NCBI GenBank assembly: GCA_900543615.1 | Contig: UQSC01000061.1 | Coordinates: forward strand, 1-11,059 | Direction: 5' to 3' | DNA from: an uncultured Collinsella sp. | Lineage (GTDB): Bacteria; Actinomycetota; Coriobacteriia; Coriobacteriales; Coriobacteriaceae | Length of the DNA: 11,059 bases | Part shown: positions 5,509 to 11,059 of the stretch, piece after piece | How positions within the stretch are numbered: position 1 is the stretch's first letter | Layout: each line of letters opens with the position of its first letter | The notes under the pieces: generated by a model | The model's database searches: none | The model's input: only the letters and a program-made list of their open reading frames with translations | What the model was told of the DNA's origin: nothing | Position numbers and translations under genes: made by a program

Positions 5509-6627
5509 ATGAATCCAAATCCCTTTAAGCCCACGGCTGGCAAGCGGCCTCCGATACTCATCGGCCGCGAGTCGGTCATCGAAGATTTTGAGGAAGGACT
5601 CGATAACGGCGCCGGAGCGCCGGGCAGGCTCATGCTCATTACGGGAAATCGCGGCTGCGGCAAGACGGTTCTCCTGCGGGAGCTGCAACGTCTAGCCAAT
5701 GAGCGCGGATGGGCGGTTGTCTCCGATTCCGCTTCGCTTGGCTTATGCGACCGATTGGCCGACGCGCTTCGCTCGAATAAGCCCGTTGTGACGTCAATGG
5801 AGTTCGGTCCGTCGTTTGGCCGGATGTCGGTCGAGGCGGCGCGGGCAAAGGGCGAAACGTTGCGAGGGCTGGTCAACGAGCGCCTCAAGAAGCTCGGGCC
5901 GGGAAAGGGCATACTGTTTGCGATTGACGAGGCCCAATCTGTGTCTATCGAGGAACTGGCGGCGCTGGCCGTTCTCTATCAACAAGTGCTCGGAGATCAA
6001 GATGCCACGGGCTTGCCCGATAGCGACCAGCGCGGTCTTGCGCTGGTTTTTGCCGGCTTGCCCGGTATGGTTGATGACTTGCTCGAAGAGCCGAGCGTAA
6101 CGTTTTTGCGCCGCGCCCAGCAGCGTACGCTGGGGGCGATTTCTTTGCCCAAGGTGCGCGATTCATATATCCAGACGGTCAAAGGCGCTGGTCTTTGCGT
6201 TGATGCGGAGACGGCGGACCTTGCGGCACACAAGAGCATGGGGCATCCCTATATGGTCCAGCTGGTAGGATATTACATGTGGCGGGCTGCTGTCCGGCGT
6301 GACTCGCGGGTCATTGAAGAGCGCGATGTCGAGGCTGGCTACGCCGATGCCGTCTCCGAGTTCTACGAAGCGGTCGACGCGCCCCTGTATTACGGGCTGC
6401 GCAGTCCACAGCGCCTCTTTATCGAGGCCATGGCGGTTGACGAGGGCAAACCGACGCGCATGGCGGATATCATTGAGCGCTGCGATCGCACCCAGAGCTG
6501 GGCGAGTAAATATCGCGCAAGCCTGATTCGCGAGCGCGTCATCGGGGCTGCCGGATACGGTCTCGTCCGGTTTGCCGTGCCCATGCTGGGCGAGTACATC
6601 CGCGATCGAGTTTTATGGCATGAGTAG
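5509..6627 (+). CDS. AAA+ ATPase (NPF-type) with C-terminal winged-helix region, first paralogue
   Basis: Encodes 372 residues; ATG 5509 has GAGGAGG five bases upstream. The N-terminus MNPNPFKPTAGKRPPILIGR is followed by Walker A GNRGCGKT (46-53), Walker B GILFAIDEAQ (134-143), a sensor-1-like strand LALVFAGLPGM (177-187) and FLRRAQQ (199-205). HPYMVQLVGYYMW then marks the lid, and the last 70 residues look like a winged helix (MADIIERCDRTQSWASKYRASLIRERVIGAAGYGLVRFAVP). It belongs with the Orc1/Cdc6-like and STAND-related ATPases common in Actinomycetota and annotated only as ATP-binding protein; no function is established. It is a clear paralogue of the gene at 9174-10274 (same FLRRAQQ, QLVGY and wing). 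Its stop overlaps the UvrA-like start by 8 bases, which suggests translational coupling. Confidence 0.82.
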   Translation: MNPNPFKPTAGKRPPILIGRESVIEDFEEGLDNGAGAPGRLMLITGNRGCGKTVLLRELQRLANERGWAVVSDSASLGLCDRLADALRSNKPVVTSMEFGPSFGRMSVEAARAKGETLRGLVNERLKKLGPGKGILFAIDEAQSVSIEELAALAVLYQQVLGDQDATGLPDSDQRGLALVFAGLPGMVDDLLEEPSVTFLRRAQQRTLGAISLPKVRDSYIQTVKGAGLCVDAETADLAAHKSMGHPYMVQLVGYYMWRAAVRRDSRVIEERDVEAGYADAVSEFYEAVDAPLYYGLRSPQRLFIEAMAVDEGKPTRMADIIERCDRTQSWASKYRASLIRERVIGAAGYGLVRFAVPMLGEYIRDRVLWHE

Positions 6628-9133
6628 GGTGATAAAGGTGACGGAACAGAAGATGAGCCCGCAGGCTATCGAGGTGCGCGGCGCGCGCGTCCATAACCTC
6701 AAGGACATCGATATCGATATTCCGCTGGGAAAGCTCGTGGGTATTGCCGGCGTGTCGGGCTCGGGCAAGAGTTCGCTGGCGCTGGGGGTTCTTTATGCCG
6801 AGGGCTCGCGTCGCTACCTGGAGGCGCTCAGCACCTATACCCGCCGTCGTCTGACGCAGGCCGAACACGCCCAGGTGGACGAGGTGCTGCACGTGCCGGC
6901 GGCGCTCGCATTGCATCAGCGCCCCAGCGTGCCGGGCGTGCGCTCGACCTTTGGCACCATGACCGAGCTCAACAACAGCCTGCGTCTGCTCTTTAGCCGT
7001 TGCGCCCATCACGTGTGCCCGCATTGCGGGGCGCGTGTGGAGCCGAGCCTTAACGTAGCTGCGGGCCTGTCGCTCACGTGTCCGACATGCGGCCGCGAGT
7101 TCTACGCGCCGAGTGCCGAGGATTTGGCTTTCAATAGCGGCGGCGCATGCCCCACCTGTGGCGGCACCGGTGTCATGCGCGAGGTGGACGAGGCGAGCCT
7201 GGTGCCAGATGAGTCAAAGACCATCAACGAGGGCGCAGTCCTTCCCTGGGGCACGCTCATGTGGGATCTGATGAAGCAGGTGGCAGGCGAGATGGGCGTA
7301 CGCACCGACGTGCCGTTTAGCCAACTCACACCTCAAGAGCGCGATATCGTGTTCCACGGCCCGGCGGTTAAGAAGCACATTCTCTACGTTCCCAAAAACG
7401 GTGAGGGCGTCACGCCGCTCGACTTTACCTATTACAACGCCGTCTATACCGTCGAGAATGCGCTCGCCAAGGTTAAGGACGACAAGGGCCTCAAACGCGT
7501 TGCGCGCTTTTTGCGCGAGGGAGCATGCCGCGATTGCGGCGGCACGCGTCTCTCCGAGGCTGCGCGCCAGCCCCAGGTGTGCGGTATCAATCTGGCGCAG
7601 GCCGCGGCCATGACGCTTGGTGATGCGGTTGAGTGGGTGCGCGGGGTGCCCGCATCCTTGCCAGCCGAGATGCAGCCCATGGCGACGGATATCTGCGATT
7701 CGTTTTTGAGCACGGCCCGTCGTCTGGTCGACCTGGGTCTCGATTACCTTTCACTCGACCGCGCCGGTGCCACGCTCTCCACGGGTGAGCGCCAGCGCGT
7801 ACAGCTCGCACGCGTGGTGCGCAACCGATCGACGGGCGTGCTTTATGTGCTGGATGAGCCCTCAATTGGCTTGCATCCGGCAAATGTCGACGGTCTGGTT
7901 GGCGTTATGCGCGACCTGGTAGGCGACGGCAACACCGTGGTTGTTGTCGACCACGATACGCGCGTACTAGCGGAAGCCGACTATCTGGTCGAGATGGGCC
8001 CTGTTGCCGGAGCAGGCGGCGGCAACGTGATCGCTGCCGGTACGGTAAGCGAGGTCGAGCAATCGCAAAGCAGCCGCATCGCGCCGTTTTTGCGCGCCGA
8101 GCCCAAGCGCTTGCGTCCGCAGGTGACTGACGACGAAATGTTCGATCAGGGCCACATCCGCATGGCAACCGAGGCCATCCATACCGTCAAACCGCTCGAA
8201 GTCGATATTCCGCGCGGCCGTCTCGTTGCGGTGACGGGCGTTTCGGGTTCGGGCAAGACGACGTTGGTGCTCGAGACGCTTATCCCGGCGCTTAAGGCGC
8301 AGACAGCTGGCGAGCGCCTGCCAAAACATGTGCGCTGGGTCGATGCCGAGGGTATCGCACGCGCAAACCTGATTGACGCCACACCCATTGGCGCCAACGT
8401 GCGCTCGACGGTAGCGACCTATGCCGACATCCATGATGAGCTGCGCCGCGCCTTCGCCCGTACGCCCGAAGCCAAGGCAGCCGGCTACAAGGCGGGCGCC
8501 TTCAGTTACAACACTGGCGCCTTGCGCTGCCCTACGTGTGACGGCACGGGCTCGATATCGCTCGACGTGCAGTTTTTGCCCGACGTCGAGATCGTCTGCC
8601 CGGCATGTCGCGGCTCGCGTTATGCAGACGCGGCTTCGCATATCCATCGCGAGGGCAAGGACGGGAGTCTGCTTACGTTGCCGCAGCTCATGGACATGAG
8701 TGTGGATGAGGCGCTCGACGCCACGGTGGGACTCAAGAAGGTTCAGGCGCGCTTGCAGACCTTGCACGACCTGGGCCTGGGCTATCTCACACTCGGTGAG
8801 CCCACACCGGCGCTCTCGGGCGGCGAGGCGCAGCGTCTTAAGCTTGCGAGCGAGATGGGTCGCGTGCAGGATGATGCCGTATTCGTATTCGACGAGCCCA
8901 CGATCGGCCTGCATCCGCTCGATGTTCAGGTACTGTTGAACGTGTTTGACGGCCTCGTTACCAAGGGCGCCACGGTTATCGTGATCGAACACGATCTAGA
9001 CCTTATCCGCAATGCCGATTACGTGGTCGACATGGGCCCGGGCGGTGGCGACGCGGGCGGGCAAATCGTCTGCGCCGGCACGCCGGGCGACATCGCAGTT
9101 TGCTCCGCAAGCATCACCGGCCGCTATCTATAG
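6620..9133 (+). CDS. uvrA2: Class II UvrA-like ABC ATPase lacking the UvrB-binding domain
   Basis: Encodes 837 residues from ATG 6620, which overlaps the upstream gene; ATG 6653 (826 residues) is a possible alternative. Two ABC modules are present. Module one: Walker A GVSGSGKS (44-51), signature LSTGE (386-390), Walker B LDEPSIGLHP (411-420). Module two: Walker A GVSGSGKT (540-547), signature LSGGE (732-736), Walker B FDEPTIGLHP (757-766). Zinc-binding pairs are C133/C136, C154/C157, C177/C180 and C637/C640 with C660/C663, the last around SLDVQFLPDVEIV. Only 17 residues separate C136 from C154, where E. coli UvrA (940 residues) has about 130 including the UvrB-binding domain. The LSTGE in place of LSGGE also fits class II UvrA, known from Deinococcus UvrA2 and Streptomyces DrrC. 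It should bind DNA but not load UvrB; its role may be damage tolerance or drug resistance, unproven. No uvrB or uvrC is nearby. Confidence 0.88.
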   Translation: MSRVIKVTEQKMSPQAIEVRGARVHNLKDIDIDIPLGKLVGIAGVSGSGKSSLALGVLYAEGSRRYLEALSTYTRRRLTQAEHAQVDEVLHVPAALALHQRPSVPGVRSTFGTMTELNNSLRLLFSRCAHHVCPHCGARVEPSLNVAAGLSLTCPTCGREFYAPSAEDLAFNSGGACPTCGGTGVMREVDEASLVPDESKTINEGAVLPWGTLMWDLMKQVAGEMGVRTDVPFSQLTPQERDIVFHGPAVKKHILYVPKNGEGVTPLDFTYYNAVYTVENALAKVKDDKGLKRVARFLREGACRDCGGTRLSEAARQPQVCGINLAQAAAMTLGDAVEWVRGVPASLPAEMQPMATDICDSFLSTARRLVDLGLDYLSLDRAGATLSTGERQRVQLARVVRNRSTGVLYVLDEPSIGLHPANVDGLVGVMRDLVGDGNTVVVVDHDTRVLAEADYLVEMGPVAGAGGGNVIAAGTVSEVEQSQSSRIAPFLRAEPKRLRPQVTDDEMFDQGHIRMATEAIHTVKPLEVDIPRGRLVAVTGVSGSGKTTLVLETLIPALKAQTAGERLPKHVRWVDAEGIARANLIDATPIGANVRSTVATYADIHDELRRAFARTPEAKAAGYKAGAFSYNTGALRCPTCDGTGSISLDVQFLPDVEIVCPACRGSRYADAASHIHREGKDGSLLTLPQLMDMSVDEALDATVGLKKVQARLQTLHDLGLGYLTLGEPTPALSGGEAQRLKLASEMGRVQDDAVFVFDEPTIGLHPLDVQVLLNVFDGLVTKGATVIVIEHDLDLIRNADYVVDMGPGGGDAGGQIVCAGTPGDIAVCSASITGRYL

Positions 9134-9134
9134 A

Positions 9135-9169
9135 CAATGAGGCAAAGGGACAGTCCCTTTGCCTCATTG
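9135..9169. repeat. Perfect AAAGGGAC hairpin between convergent genes
   Basis: CAATGAGGCAAAGGGAC (9135-9151) and GTCCCTTTGCCTCATTG (9153-9169) are exact reverse complements around a single A at 9152, a 17-bp stem with no mismatch. The hairpin starts one base after the TAG stop of the UvrA-like gene and ends four bases before the TAA of the second ATPase, which is on the minus strand. It fills the 40-base gap. It may block readthrough in both directions, but there is no T-run. In DNA it could form a cruciform. Confidence 0.92.
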
Positions 9170-9173
9170 ATGC

Positions 9174-10274
9174 TTATTTCACGCATTGAGCCGCGAGATA
9201 GTCGCGGAAGAATGGCAATTCAAATGCGACGAGCCCTCGTCCTCGTTCCCCGATGATGCCGGCATCTATCATGCGGCGTCGGTAGCGGGAGACCTGCTGC
9301 GGCGAACGCTTAAGGCGCTCGACAAGGTCAGCGGTGGTGGACTCTTCCTCGTCATCGAGCATGGCGATGAGGAATCGCTTGTCCTCTGCAGTGAGTTCCC
9401 GATAGGTTGCCGCGAGGATTCGGTCGTCCATCTCGTCGCGCGCGATTTTGATTCCCAGGTCAAAGTCGCGTGACGAGATTTCCTTCGAATCGCTTGTGAG
9501 ATCCCAGGCACGGTAGCCTACGAGCTGCAATAGGAAGGGAAAACCAGAGATCGAGCGAACGGCTCTATCGATTCCCTCAGCATCTGCCAGGCGATCGTTT
9601 TCCTGGATCGTGCGAATCAAGGCCTCGCGTACGTCATAGTCGGCAATGCGACCCAGATGATATTGTTGGGCGCGGCGAAGGAACGAGACCGTCTTGTGGT
9701 TCAGTAGCGTCGATACGTTGTTGGGAAGTCCCGCCATGAGCAGGGCGACGCGCTTCCCATCGGTCACAAAGTGCTGATACGTTGCTGCGAGCTGAATCAT
9801 CTCGTCGAGTGTCGGGTCCACCTCGTCAACCGTGACGAGCAGACCGGTACCGGCCCCGTTGAGCTGGTCGATGATGTCACTCATGCGATAACGCCAGGTT
9901 GAGGCATCGTGAACGCGATTGACCTCGATGCTGCCGAGCGGTGCAATTCCGAGACCGGTGACTTCGAAGTGGTCGGACGAGTCGATGAGATGAGCTGTGG
10001 CACGTTTCGCCCCGAACTCGATTTCCTCAAGCATTCCCGGGAGCGCGGTCGTCTTTACGGCTATCCAGCCGTGGGATTCCGCTCTTGTCGCGAGCGACGA
10101 CATGAGAGCGGTTTTACCGGTTCCGCGCGCGCCTGAGAAGATCGAGGTCAATTCTGGGCGCCTGCGCTGGCTCAAGAAGGCACGGTCCAAATCCCGAATA
10201 ATCTGTTGTCTGCCAGCGAGATGGGCAGGAACCTCACCAAAACTGGGGGTAAACGGGTTCTCGAGATATTCCAC
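9174..10274 (-). CDS. AAA+ ATPase (NPF-type) with C-terminal winged-helix region, second paralogue
   Basis: Encodes 366 residues. The start is GTG 10274-10272, with AAAGGAGA a few bases upstream, so the protein opens MEYLENPFTPSFGEVPAHLAGR. Walker A is GARGTGKT (48-55) and Walker B LLVTVDEVD (145-153); the sensor-like strand VALLMAGLP (176-184), FLRRAQQ (198-204) and FPFLLQLVGYRAW follow, and the C-terminal wing is TTADLVERLKRSPQQVSRYRRRMIDAGIIGERGRGLVAF. Compared with the paralogue at 5509-6627 the nucleotide-binding and FLRRAQQ motifs are shared, but most of the rest differs, so this is an old duplication or separate acquisition. It is monocistronic, convergent with the UvrA-like gene, and has AAAGGGACAG hairpins on both sides. 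DNA binding by the C-terminal helix-turn-helix is likely; the role is unknown. Confidence 0.82.
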   Translation of the reverse strand: MEYLENPFTPSFGEVPAHLAGRQQIIRDLDRAFLSQRRRPELTSIFSGARGTGKTALMSSLATRAESHGWIAVKTTALPGMLEEIEFGAKRATAHLIDSSDHFEVTGLGIAPLGSIEVNRVHDASTWRYRMSDIIDQLNGAGTGLLVTVDEVDPTLDEMIQLAATYQHFVTDGKRVALLMAGLPNNVSTLLNHKTVSFLRRAQQYHLGRIADYDVREALIRTIQENDRLADAEGIDRAVRSISGFPFLLQLVGYRAWDLTSDSKEISSRDFDLGIKIARDEMDDRILAATYRELTAEDKRFLIAMLDDEEESTTADLVERLKRSPQQVSRYRRRMIDAGIIGERGRGLVAFELPFFRDYLAAQCVK

Positions 10275-10296
10275 AAAGCTCTCCTTTCACACCGCC

Positions 10297-10336
10297 GTTT
10301 AACTTCATTTTACTTTAGTTAATTCTGATTAAAAGT
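10297..10336 (-). promoter_or_regulatory. A/T-rich region with TTwA motifs every 10 bp, promoter region of second ATPase
   Basis: Four T/A-rich tetranucleotides lie in register at 10299 (TTAA), 10309 (TTTA), 10319 (TTAA) and 10329 (TTAA) on the plus strand, 10 bp apart. TTAACT (10299-10304) and AGTTAA (10317-10322) also form an inverted repeat with a 12-base gap. On the minus strand TAAAAT is a good -10 candidate within it. The stretch is 23 to 62 bases upstream of GTG 10274 and is far more A/T-rich than its surroundings. Confidence 0.4.
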
Positions 10337-10391
10337 GAGGGCTCTTTATCTAGAGCATCAATTAGGCGTGTGTGCCATCGGCGCGGCGTTT

Positions 10392-10426
10392 GAATGTGAC
10401 AAAGGGACAGTTCCTTTGTCACATTC
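10392..10426. repeat. AAAGGGACAG-core hairpin overlapping the trmL stop codon
   Basis: GAATGTGACAAAGGGAC (10392-10408) pairs with GTTCCTTTGTCACATTC (10410-10426) around A10409, with one G-T-type mismatch. The trmL stop (TCA at 10419-10421 read on the minus strand as TGA) and the last codon lie inside the right arm. The inner core AAAGGGACAGTTCCTTTG is identical to that at 5409-5441. No T-run follows the stem on the minus strand. Confidence 0.88.
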
Positions 10427-11011
10427 CCGGAAAGCCTGTTTGGCGTAGGGCCTCGTAGAGGACGATGGCGGCGCTGTTGGAAAGGTTGAGGGCGCTGATG
10501 CGGTAGTCGTCGGGATTGACGAAGTTGCCGCAGATATCCTGTTGAAGGATGGCCTCGTGGCTGTCCTCGGTATGCCCCAGCGATTCCTCGTGAGCTTCCC
10601 AAGCCTCGGCGTTATCGAGTGAGTCGCAATCGCGCAGCATCGGGATGCGCTCGCAGCGCTCGGGCGCCGCGGCAAGCAGTGGCTCGGGAATGCCCGAGCT
10701 CTCGCTGCCAAAGACCAAGTAGTCGCCATCGCGGTAGGTACTCTGCGCATAGGTTCTGCGCGCCTTTTTGGTCAGCAGATGCAGGCGCTCGTCGGCAGGG
10801 GAGAGGCCGTTGCGCGCAAGGAAATCCTCCCAGCCGGCATAGGTGGTCACGTCCAAGTTTTGCCAGTAGCCCAGTCCGGCACGACGCACCGTCTTGTCGT
10901 CGAGCGAAAACCCCAGCGGCTCCACCAGATGCAGACGGGCGCCGGTGACCACGCAGGTACGGCCGATATTGCCTGTATTGGCCGGAATTTCGGGTGCATA
11001 CAGCACGATAT
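10419..11011 (-). CDS. trmL: tRNA (cytidine(34)-2'-O)-methyltransferase TrmL, 5'-truncated, with insertion
   Basis: The last genuine base is about 11011, so the first two or three codons are lost to the contig end; the visible frame begins IVLYAPEIPANTGNIGRTC, where E. coli TrmL has NIVLYEPEIPPNTGNIIRLC. TrmL is a dimeric SPOUT (trefoil-knot) enzyme that uses SAM to 2'-O-methylate the wobble nucleotide of tRNA-Leu. Family motifs seen: LVEPLGF, KTVRRAGL, DYLVFGSESSGIPE, RIPM (10638-10649) and LNLSNSAAIVLYEALRQTGFPG at the end. Between RIPM and LNLSN there are 49 residues (10491-10637), rich in Glu, Asp and His, where E. coli has about six; this accounts for about 197 residues in place of about 157. 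A GTG at 11006 is an apparent start but is not the real one. The stop codon lies inside a hairpin. Confidence 0.9.
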
Positions 11012-11059
11012 CTGTCTCTTATACACATCTCCGAGCCCACGAGACCGAGGCTGATCTCG
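11012..11059. other. Nextera read-2 adapter, i7 index and start of P7 (artefact)
   Basis: Positions 11012-11030 are the reverse complement of the Tn5 mosaic end, 11031-11045 the read-2 tail CCGAGCCCACGAGAC, 11046-11053 CGAGGCTG, which matches the i7 index known as N710, and 11054-11059 ATCTCG, the first bases of P7. None of this is chromosomal. Translations across it give the familiar artefact peptides LLYTSPSPRD and EMCIRDR. Confidence 0.98.

Noticed and set aside
7967..8992. 341-codon open frame antisense to the UvrA-like gene
   Set aside because: Same cause: it mirrors the second ABC module, whose Walker and signature motifs are intact on the plus strand, and has no recognisable motif of its own.
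9135..9169. Standard Rho-independent terminator
   Set aside because: The stem is excellent, but neither strand has the following T-run, and the core sequence is shared with other hairpins, so it is listed as a repeat; a termination role is still possible.
17..11030. 19-base inverted repeats at both ends as a Tn5-like composite transposon
   Set aside because: They are the engineered mosaic ends of tagmentation adapters, continued outward by read-1 and read-2 tails, an index and P7; there is no transposase gene inside and no target duplication.
10612..11054. Frames at the right edge starting MGSEMCIRDR or ending LLYTSPSPRDRG
   Set aside because: Those residues are translations of the Nextera adapter, and the frames are shadows of trmL.

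Overview
This is an 11,059-base contig of high-GC bacterial chromosome with Illumina Nextera library adapter left on both ends (1-35 and 11012-11059), so the biological insert is about 36-11011. Compact gene packing, high GC, strong AGGAGG-type ribosome sites, NPF-type AAA+ ATPases and hairpins built on an AAAGGGACAG core suggest a gut Actinomycetota of class Coriobacteriia, probably Collinsella or a close relative. That placement is inference from gene content and remembered family traits; no rRNA or other decisive marker is present.

Left part (36-3200) is ordinary chromosome with small genes in mixed orientations: a four-helix membrane protein (minus) with its terminator; a short putative one-helix membrane protein followed by the 16S rRNA methyltransferase gene rsmJ (plus); a small CxxC...WH zinc-type protein (minus) divergent from a GNAT acetyltransferase (plus), with a dyad between them; then mscL (minus), whose product carries an added C-terminal zinc ribbon.

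Middle part (3412-5415) encodes a translation-factor GTPase of the EF-G/Tet(M)-like group. It keeps the G motifs but has KHTEGGDF where Tet(M) has its SPVST drug-displacing loop, so tetracycline resistance should not be assumed.

Right part (5409-10426) is the most unusual. Two paralogous AAA+ ATPases with C-terminal winged-helix-like ends (5509-6627 plus, 9174-10274 minus) bracket a class II UvrA-like ABC ATPase that lacks the UvrB-binding domain (6620-9133). The first ATPase overlaps the UvrA-like gene by 8 bases. Near-perfect hairpins sharing the AAAGGGACAG core lie before the first ATPase, between the UvrA-like gene and the second ATPase, and behind the second ATPase's promoter. A looser member lies at 42-78. 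Both ATPase promoters carry short motifs repeated every 10 bp, one helical turn, which suggests a multimeric regulator and possibly autoregulation.

The window ends in a 5'-truncated trmL (minus) carrying an approximately 43-residue insertion in its SPOUT fold. No rRNA, tRNA, CRISPR array, insertion sequence or prophage was seen. The candidate for something undescribed is the ATPase/UvrA-like/ATPase block with its hairpin family; its function is unknown and no role is asserted.
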